A stretch of 60,742 bases of DNA from Auraticoccus cholistanensis. Lineage in GTDB: Bacteria > Actinomycetota > Actinomycetes > Propionibacteriales > Propionibacteriaceae. Location of the stretch: assembly GCF_009742705.1 (NCBI RefSeq), contig NZ_WPCU01000004.1, positions 57,580 to 118,321 of the forward strand, in the 5' to 3' direction. The notes beneath the pieces were generated by a model. The model worked only from the letters and a program-made list of their open reading frames with translations. It was not told where the DNA came from and made no database searches. The position numbers and the translations under genes are program-made. Position 1 is the first letter of the stretch; every line of letters begins with the position of its first letter. Positions 42,901 to 49,854 of the stretch are shown here, piece by piece.

Positions 42901-43019
42901 AGCGGCTGGCCCGCCGGATCACCCGCTCCGCACGGGTGCTCGGCGTGGACCTGGACGAGGAGACGGTGCTCGTGCTGCAGCAGGTGATGGAGGGGCGGCT
43001 GCGTGCCCGCGACGCCTGA
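39936..43019 (+). CDS. LysM-BTAD membrane protein ending the Tad operon
   Basis: A 1027-residue multidomain protein. Residues 1-110 hold two or three membrane helices. Around 150-260 are two LysM-type modules (VVAGDDLWSLAEQYYGDGSR and VAAGDTLSGLARQHLGDPGR), expected to face the wall and bind peptidoglycan. A Pro/Thr-rich spacer made of 18-bp repeats follows, then another membrane helix near 350 (GIVGSTGGLLAAAVVGGLAY). The C-terminal region, from about 785, is a SARP-like fold: a winged-helix-like part (TVLLLGPVELVG) plus a bacterial transcriptional activation domain (ALRLVRGAPLADAAPGQW). It may link wall contact with cytoplasmic signalling. Such fusions recur at actinobacterial Tad loci; their function is not known to me. 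Confidence 0.8.
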   Translation: MRLLRGLAALTALLALLVGAPALLLAGGRLPEVPTGWSSLRQSLTAVDDGSWVLGVLTVLGWLAWCALLASTGAELVALTRGHRVRLPGLALPQQLVRPLLVAVLGLALSPSASSSAATPVTGPPPGPDPVLAGPSRPVDPPAESSRPGETVHQVVAGDDLWSLAEQYYGDGSRWRRIAEANPTLLTGGADHLEPGWRLVVPGAARPAAGTVTVAAGDTLSGLARQHLGDPGRWPELAAANREVLDDPDLLPVGLVLRLPDAAAAPAVEEQPDAQPTPTAPSTRTAPRTPTAPRTPGATPTPEARPTPEARPTPEARPTPAPDRPAPEPGTAPAPVEAGPGRSDDDLDRLARVGIVGSTGGLLAAAVVGGLAYRRSVQLATRPAGRRPLVPAAAAQRVRAALAQHQEPLTLAHLGWVQRAVAGHCRRAAAPVPELDHVRVEAERISLLLTSTPVPAPPGFDSRTELVPGPDGPRLLTTWELDAVRWQQQRDRLPAEDEDVAWPALVSLGVQDDATVLVCLRRLGLTEVVGPSAGVVESAVAALLLELGCSGWAGQVRVGVVGRTGRDVAAAADLPSLTVHDHLEPVLSAAERRWQAQRVAQGHPDVRRLHPEADTAWAPEVLLVSTPPEPSQWARLRRLVDEGAPLGVVVATTGGPEAGGPRSAATSRLALAGDGDRAELVRPGHPPLVLVPQLVAPEVRAAVAELLRVTGSDSTQPGPWWAAEDDVAARRGAGPPPARSAPDAPELMAGGLQSGAAAPLSRLPSTHPEEVPVVSSAPAHAAMTAAGPTVLLLGPVELVGARGTPPSRAVKQCVEYCAWLLENPGRTAPAMAASLVVAEGTRRSNMSRLRSWLGTDEDGEPYLPDAYSGRISLHPGVGSDWDELRALVGGGVPTARTEALVTALRLVRGAPLADAAPGQWGWAEELRVEMLCTVRDIALVVADRALAAGDLDLARWAAARGLTVSPDDERLLTARLRTEHQAGNRGEVERLARRITRSARVLGVDLDEETVLVLQQVMEGRLRARDA
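40770..40895 (+). repeat. Two sets of 18-bp tandem repeats in the LysM-BTAD gene
   Basis: Three near-identical 18-bp units of the form ACGGCTCCCCGCACCCCG lie at 40770-40823, and three of the form GAGGCGAGGCCGACCCCG at 40842-40895. They encode Ala-Pro-Arg-Thr-Pro-Thr-like and Glu-Ala-Arg-Pro-Thr-Pro units. Because each unit is a multiple of three bases, copy-number change keeps the frame. The stretch forms a flexible spacer between the LysM modules and the second membrane helix, where length would matter for reaching across the wall. Confidence 0.85.
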
Positions 43020-43060
43020 CGCAGAAGACGCCGGACCCGTAAGTCGGAGAGGATGGTCGG

Positions 43061-44398
43061 ATGGACCTGGAGCAGAACCTGCAGACCCTGGTGTCCCAGG
43101 CGCAGCGCGAGCAGCGCGCGCCCTCGGTCACGGCCGCGCTCGTCGCCGACGGGAAGGTGGTGGCCAGCGCCAGTGCGGGGTCGAGAGACGGCCGGCGCGG
43201 CAGCCCGCCCGCCGACGCCGACACCCAGTACCGGATCGGCTCCATCTCCAAGACGTTCACCGCGGCGCTGGTGATGCGGCTGCGTGACGAGGGCGTGCTC
43301 GCCGTCGAGGACCCGCTGGAGCGCCACGTCCCCGGCACACCCATCGGCTCCGTCACGCTGGGCCAGCTGCTCAGCCACACCTCGGGGCTGCGGGCCGAGA
43401 CCGAGCCGCCGTGGTGGGAGCGGAGCGCCGGCTACCCCTTCGACGAGCTCGTGCCGCAGCTGCGGCTGGTGCACCCGCCGGGCTCGCGCCACCACTACTC
43501 CAACGTCGGCTTCGGCGTGCTGGCCGAGGTGGTGGCCCGCCACCGAGGGGTGTCCTGGGACGAGTCGGTGCGCACCGAGCTGCTCGAGCCGCTGGGGATG
43601 ACGCGGACGTCCGCCCGTCCCGAGGCCCCGCACGCCGAGGGCCGCGCCCGCCACCCCCACGCCGACCTGCTGATGCCCGAGCCGGAGCACCACCACGGCT
43701 CGATGGCCGCCGCCGGGCAGCTGTGGTCCACCGTGGCCGACCTCGCCACCTGGTCGGAGTTCCTGCGCTCCGGCCACCCCGACGTGCTGTCGGCCGACAC
43801 GCTGGCCGAGATGCGGCGCCCGATCGGTCTGCACGACCTGCCGGGGCAGCCCTGGGGCTCCGCCCACGGGCTCGGGCTGGAGGTGGCCAACGTGGCCGGG
43901 CGGCGCCGGATCGGCCACGGCGGGTCGATGCCGGGCTTCCTGGCCGCGCTGCGGGTCGACGTCGAGTCCGGCCGCGGGGTGCTGGTGATGACCAACACCA
44001 CCGCCGGGCTGTCCGCCACGCTGCTGCCGTCGCTGTGGGAGCTGGTCGAGGAGCACCTGCCCGTCCCGGTCGAGCCCTGGTACGCCGACCCCGCGCAGAC
44101 CGAGCTGCTGGAGCTGGCCGGGCCCTGGTACTGGGGCCCGGCGCCCTACCACCTGTCCACGCTGGCCGACGGCTGGATCGACCTGTCCCCGGTGGGGCTC
44201 GGCCGCGGCTCGAGGTTCCGGCCGACCGGCTCGGACCGGTGGGTCGGCACCAGCGGCTACTACGACGGCGAGACGCTGGCCGTGGTCCGCCGCGACGGCG
44301 TCCCCCACCACCTTGACCTGGCCTCGTTCCGCTTCACCCGCACCCCCTACGACCCCGACGCCGACCTGCCCGGTGGCGTCACGGGGGAGTGGGGCTGA
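43061..44398 (+). CDS. Serine hydrolase of the class C beta-lactamase family
   Basis: A 445-residue protein of the beta-lactamase/D-Ala-D-Ala-peptidase-like family. The active-site motif SxxK is SISKTFTAAL near residue 65, YxN is HYSNVGFG and the third motif is GHGGSMPG. No signal peptide is visible, so it is likely a cytoplasmic esterase or amidase rather than a resistance enzyme. A C-terminal beta-rich extension of about 110 residues follows the core. ATG at 43061 is supported by GGAGAGG at 43046-43052. It follows the Tad operon after 41 nt but has no obvious functional link. Confidence 0.87.
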   Translation: MDLEQNLQTLVSQAQREQRAPSVTAALVADGKVVASASAGSRDGRRGSPPADADTQYRIGSISKTFTAALVMRLRDEGVLAVEDPLERHVPGTPIGSVTLGQLLSHTSGLRAETEPPWWERSAGYPFDELVPQLRLVHPPGSRHHYSNVGFGVLAEVVARHRGVSWDESVRTELLEPLGMTRTSARPEAPHAEGRARHPHADLLMPEPEHHHGSMAAAGQLWSTVADLATWSEFLRSGHPDVLSADTLAEMRRPIGLHDLPGQPWGSAHGLGLEVANVAGRRRIGHGGSMPGFLAALRVDVESGRGVLVMTNTTAGLSATLLPSLWELVEEHLPVPVEPWYADPAQTELLELAGPWYWGPAPYHLSTLADGWIDLSPVGLGRGSRFRPTGSDRWVGTSGYYDGETLAVVRRDGVPHHLDLASFRFTRTPYDPDADLPGGVTGEWG

Positions 44399-44408
44399 GC
44401 CGGCCCGC

Positions 44409-44719
44409 CTACGAGGCGGCGGGCTCCACGTCGGAGAACAGGCCGGTGAAGGTCGTGCCTGTGGCGGTGAGCCTGCCGACCAGCTCCGCGGCCGCGGGCG
44501 TGGTGACCGCCGCGGCGGCGTCGTCGTAGGTGTCGAAGTACAGGTCGAGCGTCCGGTAGGCCGGGGTGGGGGTGCCGTCCTCCTTGGGCCACACCTTGGC
44601 CGCCTCCTGGCGCCGAAGCCGGGGGAGCTGCCCGGCGAGGTCGGCGACCCCGGCGTAGGCGGCCTCGAACGCCGCCGGGTCGGTGGGTTGTCGACGATGA
44701 ACGTGATCTTGGTGGTCAT
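44409..44719 (-). pseudogene. EthD-family protein gene with a frameshift
   Basis: Starting at ATG 44717-44719 the product begins MTTKITFIVDNP, which is right for a small EthD-family protein. It then shifts frame near 44685 within a CCCACCG stretch. In the +1 frame the expected continuation appears: DPAAFEAAYAGVADLAGQLP, then VWPKEDGTPTPAYRTLDLYF, ending GLFSDVEPAAS at 44409. A single missing base explains the break, so this is either a recent pseudogene or a sequence error. EthD-like proteins degrade or bind small aromatic or ether compounds. It lies downstream of the FAD oxidoreductase, in the TetR-flanked operon. Confidence 0.75.
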
Positions 44720-44760
44720 GGTGTCCTCCTGCTGGTGGTCGTGGGTGGTCGTGGGTCTGG

Positions 44761-46194
44761 TCAGCGGCCGGCGGTCTCGAGCAGGCGCAGCCAGATCTCG
44801 CTGACGGTGGGGTAGGCGGGGACGGCGTGCCAGAGCCGGTCGAGGGGCACCTCGGCCGTGATGGCGATGGTGGCGGCGTGGAGCAGCTCGCCGACGTCGG
44901 GTCCGACGGCGGTGAACCCGACGAGCCGGTCCGTGTCCTCGTCGACGAGCATGCTGGCCCGGCCGGTGTAGCCGTCGGCGTGCAGGGCGGCGCCGGCCAC
45001 CGCGCCGAGGTCGTACTCGACCGCGCGGACGGCGAGCCCGGCCGCCGCGGCGCTGGCCACGGTGTGGCCGACCGAGGCGATCTCGGGGTCGGTGAAGACG
45101 ACCTGCGGGACCGCCCGGCTGTCGGCGGTCGGCGTGTGGCGCCCCCAGGGGGCGTCCTCCACCGCGGCGCCGGTCGCGCGGGCCACGATGACGTCGCCGA
45201 CGGCGCGGGCCTGGTACTTGCCCTGGTGGGTGACCAGCGCCCGCCGGTTGACGTCGCCGGCGGCGTACAGCCAGCCGCCGTCGACCGGACGGCCGTCCGC
45301 GTCCACCACGCGCAGGGTGTCGTCGACCGGCAGCCAGGCCCCGGGCGTGAGGCCCAGGACCTCCATCCCGAGGTCGTCGCTGTTGGGCCTGCGGCCGGTG
45401 GCGACGAGGACCTCGTCCGCGACGACCGTCTCCCCGTCGGCGAGGGCGATGTGCACGCTGCCCGAGCGGTCGCGGGTCACGGCGGTCGGCGTGGCGCCGA
45501 TCATCACCCGCACCCCCGCCTCCTCGAGGGCGGCGACGACCGCGGCGGACGCGTACGGCTCCACGGTGGGAAGGACGCCGTCGCGGGCGAGAAAGGTGAT
45601 GTCGGAGCCGAGGGCGTTGAACGCAGTCGCCATCTCCGTGCCGACCACCCCGCCGCCGATGATGGCGAGCCGGGCCGGGACGTGGTCGGTCGAGACCGCC
45701 TCCCGGTTGGTCCACACCGCGGCGTCGGACAGACCGGGGACCGGCGGCAGCGCCGGGCTGCTGCCGGTGGCCACCACGACGGCGTGCCGGGCGGTGAGGG
45801 TGACGGTGGAGCCGTCCGCGGCCGTGACGGCGACCTCCCTGCGGCCGGCGATCCGGCCGTGGCCGCGGACCAGGGTGATGCCGGCCTGCTCCAGCCAGGA
45901 CACCTGGCCGTCGTCCTGCCAGCCGGAGGCGAACCGGTCCCGTCGCGCCAGGACGGCCGCGGGGTCCAGCTCGCCGGTCACCGCCGCGGCGGCAGCCGGC
46001 AGCCGGCGGACCGCGCGCAGGGCGGCGGCGTCCCGGAGCAGCGCCTTGGTGGGCATGCACGCCCAGTAGGAGCACTCGCCGCCGACCAGCTCGGACTCGA
46101 CGACCGCGGCGGTGAGACCGCCCTGCACGACCCGGTCGGCGACGTTCTCCCCGACCGGACCGGCGCCGATGACGACGACGTCGTACTCGCTCAT
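44761..46194 (-). CDS. FAD-dependent pyridine nucleotide-disulfide oxidoreductase
   Basis: A 477-residue flavoprotein. The FAD motif VVIGAGPVGENVA opens the protein; the redox-active pair is ECSYWACMPTK (CxxxxC), and the NAD(P) motif is IIGGGVVGTEMA. ATGRRPNSDDLGM and GWLYAAGDVNRRAL follow. In lipoamide dehydrogenases a catalytic His-Glu pair reads HPTxSE; here it is AYPTVSE, so a Tyr replaces the His, a feature of one actinobacterial subgroup. The electron acceptor is unknown: a quinone, disulfide or metal ion. ATG at 46192-46194 overlaps the membrane-protein gene upstream (ATGA). Confidence 0.9.
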   Translation of the reverse strand: MSEYDVVVIGAGPVGENVADRVVQGGLTAAVVESELVGGECSYWACMPTKALLRDAAALRAVRRLPAAAAAVTGELDPAAVLARRDRFASGWQDDGQVSWLEQAGITLVRGHGRIAGRREVAVTAADGSTVTLTARHAVVVATGSSPALPPVPGLSDAAVWTNREAVSTDHVPARLAIIGGGVVGTEMATAFNALGSDITFLARDGVLPTVEPYASAAVVAALEEAGVRVMIGATPTAVTRDRSGSVHIALADGETVVADEVLVATGRRPNSDDLGMEVLGLTPGAWLPVDDTLRVVDADGRPVDGGWLYAAGDVNRRALVTHQGKYQARAVGDVIVARATGAAVEDAPWGRHTPTADSRAVPQVVFTDPEIASVGHTVASAAAAGLAVRAVEYDLGAVAGAALHADGYTGRASMLVDEDTDRLVGFTAVGPDVGELLHAATIAITAEVPLDRLWHAVPAYPTVSEIWLRLLETAGR

Positions 46195-46757
46195 CGGTCC
46201 GAGCCCTTCGAGACGCGGTGCAGGCGGACGGCGGAGACCAGGAAGAACACGCCGCCGAGGGTCGCGTAGCCGGCGAGGCCGACGAGCGAGGCCGAGGGTC
46301 CGCCCGACTGCAGGACGAACCCGGTGCCGGCGAGGACGGAGATGCCGCCGCTGAGGATCATGGCCCACTGCCCGCCGAGGGAGCGGCGGGTGATGGCCAC
46401 GGCGAGCTGCACGGCTCCGGCGGTGACGGCCCACACGCCCCACACGACGAGCACGCCGCGCAGCCCGGAGCCGACCGCGACGGCGAGACCGACGGCGGTG
46501 AGCAGGCTGAGGCCCATGTTGACCAGCAGCAGGGGAGCCGGACGGCTGGCGCGGGAGGCGCGGTGGTCGACCACCGCGGCGGCCAGGTCGAAGGTCGGGT
46601 ACAGCAGCAGGAGCACGGTGGTGACCGCGCCGATGGTGGGCGAGGCGGTCAGGGCCAGCAGAGCCGCCCAGACGACGGCGAAGCCGAAGCGGACGAGGTA
46701 GAGGTTGCGCAGCGCGGTCGAGATCGTCGCCGGACGCTGCTCGGTGGAGGTGGTCAT
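46191..46757 (-). CDS. Small polytopic membrane protein (HdeD/DUF308-like)
   Basis: A 188-residue membrane protein with about five or six helices and short loops (LVRFGFAVVWAALLAL; MGLSLLTAVGLAVAVGSG). The size, topology and repeated helix pairs resemble DUF308/HdeD-type proteins, a tentative match. ATG at 46755-46757 follows a GGAGG-like stretch less clearly than other genes but begins where the hydrophobic body does. It is the first gene of a minus-strand operon with the FAD oxidoreductase and the broken EthD gene. The palindrome 27 nt upstream probably controls it. Confidence 0.75.
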   Translation of the reverse strand: MTTSTEQRPATISTALRNLYLVRFGFAVVWAALLALTASPTIGAVTTVLLLLYPTFDLAAAVVDHRASRASRPAPLLLVNMGLSLLTAVGLAVAVGSGLRGVLVVWGVWAVTAGAVQLAVAITRRSLGGQWAMILSGGISVLAGTGFVLQSGGPSASLVGLAGYATLGGVFFLVSAVRLHRVSKGSDR

Positions 46758-46783
46758 GGAGGTCCTGTCAGTCGGATCGGAGG

Positions 46784-46803
46784 TAGAATGACTAGTCACT
46801 CTA
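46784..46803. promoter_or_regulatory. Palindromic TetR operator in a divergent promoter
   Basis: The 20-bp sequence TAGAATGACTAGTCACTCTA is symmetric except for one pair of positions. It lies between the divergent membrane-protein/oxidoreductase operon and the TetR gene, and it contains -10-like hexamers in both directions (TAGAAT on plus, TAGAGT on minus). A TetR dimer bound here would block both promoters. This is the classical layout for autoregulated TetR repressors; the link to this TetR is inferred from position. Confidence 0.75.
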
Positions 46804-46863
46804 CTAAGCAGGACGGTAGCCCTGCGGTGTTCGATGCGCAAGGCCGGGGAGGGAGGAGCGCCT

Positions 46864-47430
46864 ATGATCGGGGCCGTGACGGGGTCGATGCGGGACCGGT
46901 TGGTCGACGCCGCGACCGAGCTGTTCTACGCCGACGGGCTCCGCGCCGTGAGTGTGGACAAGGTGATCGAGCGGGCCCGGACGACGAAGGTGACCTTCTA
47001 CCGGCACTTCAAGAGCAAGGACGACCTCGTCGTCGCCCACCTGCAGCGCCGTGCCGAGCAGGAGCGGGAGGGCATCACCGCGGCTGTCGAGCGCGCCGGC
47101 GGCGACCCGGACCGGGCGTTCCAGCTGATCTCGGAGGCGCTGGGCACGATGGCCTGCGAGCCAGGGTTCCGCGGCTGCCCGTTCATCAACGCCGCCGCCG
47201 AGTACCCCGAACCCACCAGCAGCGTCCGCAGGACCGTGGACGCACACCGCGCCTGGTGCAAGGCCGCCTTCGCCCGGATCGTCGAACCCCTGCAGCTGGC
47301 CGACCCCGACGGGGTCGCCGACGACCTCATGCTGATCCGCGACGGCGCCATGGTCGCCGGCTACCTGGACGCCGGTGAGGCCGTCGCCGCCTCCTTCCTG
47401 CGCAGCTGCCGGGCCGTCACCGGCCGCTGA
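46864..47430 (+). CDS. TetR-family transcriptional regulator
   Basis: A 188-residue regulator. The N-terminal helix-turn-helix reads RLVDAATELFYADGLRAVSV then IERARTTKVTFYRHFKSKDD, matching the TetR DNA-binding domain. The C-terminal ligand domain contains ACEPGFRGCPFINAAAEYP, typical of a TetR subgroup with a buried cysteine. ATG at 46864 is used, with GGGAGGAG about 5 nt upstream; another in-frame ATG at 46834 has no such site. It is divergent from the oxidoreductase operon and probably represses both it and itself through the palindrome at 46784-46803. The inducer is unknown. Confidence 0.92.
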   Translation: MIGAVTGSMRDRLVDAATELFYADGLRAVSVDKVIERARTTKVTFYRHFKSKDDLVVAHLQRRAEQEREGITAAVERAGGDPDRAFQLISEALGTMACEPGFRGCPFINAAAEYPEPTSSVRRTVDAHRAWCKAAFARIVEPLQLADPDGVADDLMLIRDGAMVAGYLDAGEAVAASFLRSCRAVTGR

Positions 47431-47455
47431 GCCCAGGGCGTCGTAGCCTGCCGGC

Positions 47456-48412
47456 GTGCCCAGCGAACGTGCCCTGCTGACCAGCTTCCTGCGGTCGGTG
47501 GACGTCGGAGACGTCGTCGCGCTGCCGCCGGACCCGGCCCGCCTCGACCAGTCCGAGGGGCACGACGAGGCCCGCGAGGTGGCGCGACGTCGCGGCATCG
47601 CCCGGCCGCACTGGCTGTTCTGGCACAGCCAGGCGGCCACCGCCTTCGACGCCGACGGGCAGCTGACGTCGGCGCTGCGCATCAACTGGGGCGGTGACCA
47701 CGCCCGGGTCGCCGAGGTCCTGGCCGGCCTCCCCGAGCCCTTCGAGGTCACCAGCACCGGCCCCGACGGCGTCTTCCTGGTCACCAGCACCCGCATCGGC
47801 GAGCGGGCCGCCGCACCCTTCCCCGACGTGCAGGACACCGCAGCGGTCAAGGCGCGGGTGGAGCTGGTCGCCGCCCGCCCGGTCGCCGAGCGCAGCGAGG
47901 CCGAGTGGAGCTGGCTCAACGCGGTCCTGGTCGGTGGCGAGCTGGCCGCCCAGGGCTACGTGGTGCGCCACCTCGTCGACCCCGACCGGCTGAGCGACGA
48001 GGCGCTGGAGGTGCTGCTGGCCCGCTGGCCGCAGATCTACGGCGCCGCTCCCGCGGACGTGCTGGTCTGGGCCTTCCTGCGGGTGCTGCACCGTCGCGGG
48101 CTGCCGCAGCTGGAGGAGGCCGTCGCCACCAGCGCCTCGCGCCGGGGCTGGAGGTTCCAGGCCGGGCTGGCCCACTTCCTGACCGAGCTCGGCGACCCCG
48201 CCCGGCTGCCGCTGCTCCGCCAGCTGGCGCTGACCCCCGGCCGGTACGCGCACACGCCGGGCAACGGCCCCGCGCTGCGGGGGTGGCTGAGGATCCGGGC
48301 CGACCACGAGGGCCGCCCGGTCGCCGAGGTCGCCGCCGAGGCGCTGCGCGACCCCGCCTTCGACGCCGCGGCCCGGCGAGCGCTCGAGAAGATCGTGCAG
48401 CGCGGGTACTGA
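47456..48412 (+). CDS. Hypothetical protein (318 aa), repeat-like C-terminus
   Basis: A 318-residue soluble protein. The N-terminal half is alpha/beta with a Trp-rich stretch (PHWLFWHSQAATAFDADG); the C-terminal half is helix-rich with Leu-spaced repeats (LEEAVATSASRRGWRFQAGL; LGDPARLPLLRQL) that may be HEAT-like. No catalytic motif or family was recognised. GTG at 47456 has a TAGCCT box at 47444-47449, 6 nt upstream, so it is probably leaderless and transcribed separately from the TetR gene just before it. The protein is likely cytoplasmic. Confidence 0.7.
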   Translation: MPSERALLTSFLRSVDVGDVVALPPDPARLDQSEGHDEAREVARRRGIARPHWLFWHSQAATAFDADGQLTSALRINWGGDHARVAEVLAGLPEPFEVTSTGPDGVFLVTSTRIGERAAAPFPDVQDTAAVKARVELVAARPVAERSEAEWSWLNAVLVGGELAAQGYVVRHLVDPDRLSDEALEVLLARWPQIYGAAPADVLVWAFLRVLHRRGLPQLEEAVATSASRRGWRFQAGLAHFLTELGDPARLPLLRQLALTPGRYAHTPGNGPALRGWLRIRADHEGRPVAEVAAEALRDPAFDAAARRALEKIVQRGY

Positions 48413-48487
48413 CCGGTGACTAGCGGACAGGAACTGACCGGAAGGTCCGGTGGAATGAGATCACCACCGACCGAGAGGACCCTCCCC

Positions 48488-49084
48488 ATGCCTGGCACCG
48501 TCGCTCCCAGCACCTCCGAGAACACCCTGCTCGCCGAGTTCGTCGTCGCCCAGCTCGACGGCATCCGCGGGGCTGCCCACGGCCTCACCGAGGAGCAGCT
48601 CCGTCGCACCCCCACCGCCTCCGCGCTGAGCGTCGGCGCGCTGATGGTGCACGCCCTCCACACCACCTCCGGCTGGCTCGACCGCGCCGAGGCCGCTCCC
48701 GGGCGGGCGGCTTCGGACCAGGAGGCCGCCGAGGACTGGCAGGCCAACTACGCCGACGACTTCACCGTCCGCGACACCGACACCGTGGCCTCGCTGGACG
48801 CCCGGCTGGACGCCCTCGCCCGGCGGGTCCGCAGCGTGGTCGCCGGGCTCGACCTCACCGCCCACGTCCCGGTGCCCGACGACTCCCCGTGGTGGCCGGC
48901 CGGCGTGGACGGCTGGTCGGTGCGCTGGGTGCTGCTGCACCTGGTGCAGGAGGTGGCCCGGCACGCCGGGCACGCCGACATCATCCGCGAGTCCCTGGAC
49001 GGGGCCACGATGTACGAGCTGATGGCCGCCCGCGAGGGCTGGCCCGCCACCGAGTGGCTGACCCCCTGGACGCCGCTGTCCTGA
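48488..49084 (+). CDS. DinB/DUF664 family protein, mycothiol-transferase-like
   Basis: A 198-residue four-helix-bundle protein. The pattern VRWVLLHLVQEVARHAGHAD with IIRESLDG is the C-terminal signature of DUF664/DinB_2, including two of the three metal-binding histidines; the first may be in LMVHALHTTSGWLD. Family members use mycothiol or bacillithiol to conjugate electrophiles. ATG at 48488 is preceded by GAGAGGA about 8 nt upstream. An in-frame upstream ATG at 48416 would add a low-complexity segment and is not used. The gene ends before a strong terminator hairpin. Confidence 0.85.
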   Translation: MPGTVAPSTSENTLLAEFVVAQLDGIRGAAHGLTEEQLRRTPTASALSVGALMVHALHTTSGWLDRAEAAPGRAASDQEAAEDWQANYADDFTVRDTDTVASLDARLDALARRVRSVVAGLDLTAHVPVPDDSPWWPAGVDGWSVRWVLLHLVQEVARHAGHADIIRESLDGATMYELMAAREGWPATEWLTPWTPLS

Positions 49085-49119
49085 GGGCAGCGGGGCCGGA
49101 GAAAGCCCGGAAACGCAAG

Positions 49120-49154
49120 GTCGGATCCGCCCTCGGGGGATAGGCGGATCCGAC
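49120..49154. terminator. Bidirectional terminator hairpin
   Basis: GTCGGATCCGCC at 49120-49131 is perfectly repeated in inverse at 49143-49154, with an 11-nt loop. The 12-bp stem lies between the convergent DinB and nitroreductase genes, so it can serve both strands. No U-run follows on either side, which is common for terminators in high-GC actinomycetes. Confidence 0.85.
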
Positions 49155-49178
49155 GTGCGTCAGCGTATAGGAAAAGGT

Positions 49179-49793
49179 TCAGACTGTCGACAACGCCGTT
49201 TTCACCTCAAGTCGACGTCCACGTGGCCGGAAGGCGTCCGCCGCCGGGTGGCCGACGTTGACCACCACCAGGGCCCGGGTGTGGCCGTCGGGGAAGAAGC
49301 GGGCCTCCACCTGGGCGGCGTCGAAGCCGGTCATCGGCCCGGCGGCCAGCCCGGCGGCGCGGATGCCGGTGATCCAGTAGCCGATCTGCAGCGCGGCGTT
49401 GAGCGTGGCGGTCCGGCGGCGCTGCTCCAGCTGCGGCTCCAGCACCTCCAGCGCCCGCGGGAAGTGCGGGAACTGGGTGGCCATCTGCTCGTGGTAGCGC
49501 TCGTCGGCGCCCATCAGCAGGGTGAGCGGGGCGGCGAGCGTCTTGGCCCGGTTGCCCTCGGCCATGGCGGCGACCAGGTCCTCGCGGGCGGCGCGGGAGC
49601 GCACCTGCACCACCCGCAGCGGCTGGGTGTTCATGGCGGTCGGACCCCACTTCACCAGGTCGTGCACGGCCTCGACCTGCTCGGGGGTGACGGGCTCGTC
49701 GGTGAAGGCGTTGGCGGTCCGGGCCTCGCGGAAGAGCAGGTCCTGGGCCTCCTCGGACAGGGCCAGCAGGGCGGTCGACGTCATGGTGCTCAT
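49179..49793 (-). CDS. Nitroreductase family protein, RutE/malonic-semialdehyde-reductase-like
   Basis: A 204-residue FMN-dependent oxidoreductase. RTANAFTDEPVTPEQVEAVH and KWGPTAMNTQPLRVV are the two N-terminal FMN-binding segments of RutE/HadB-type nitroreductases. The C-terminal part TGIRAAGLAAGPMTGFDAAQ completes the fold. It may reduce nitroaromatics, 3-oxoacids or malonic semialdehyde; nothing nearby (no rut genes) indicates which. ATG at 49791-49793 is the first of two close ATGs and fits homologues. It is convergent with the DinB gene. Confidence 0.88.
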   Translation of the reverse strand: MSTMTSTALLALSEEAQDLLFREARTANAFTDEPVTPEQVEAVHDLVKWGPTAMNTQPLRVVQVRSRAAREDLVAAMAEGNRAKTLAAPLTLLMGADERYHEQMATQFPHFPRALEVLEPQLEQRRRTATLNAALQIGYWITGIRAAGLAAGPMTGFDAAQVEARFFPDGHTRALVVVNVGHPAADAFRPRGRRLEVKTALSTV

Positions 49794-49854
49794 GACGGTT
49801 GAAGCGTCAACCACCCGGGGCGGGATTCCCGCCGGCCACGTGGTGCGTGTCACG

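Noticed and set aside
42533-46075. Another minus-strand open frame of about 1180 codons across the serine hydrolase and oxidoreductase genes
   Set aside because: It crosses three real genes in a different frame and contains only a short authentic piece (the EthD start MTTKITFIVDNP), which is annotated separately as a pseudogene.
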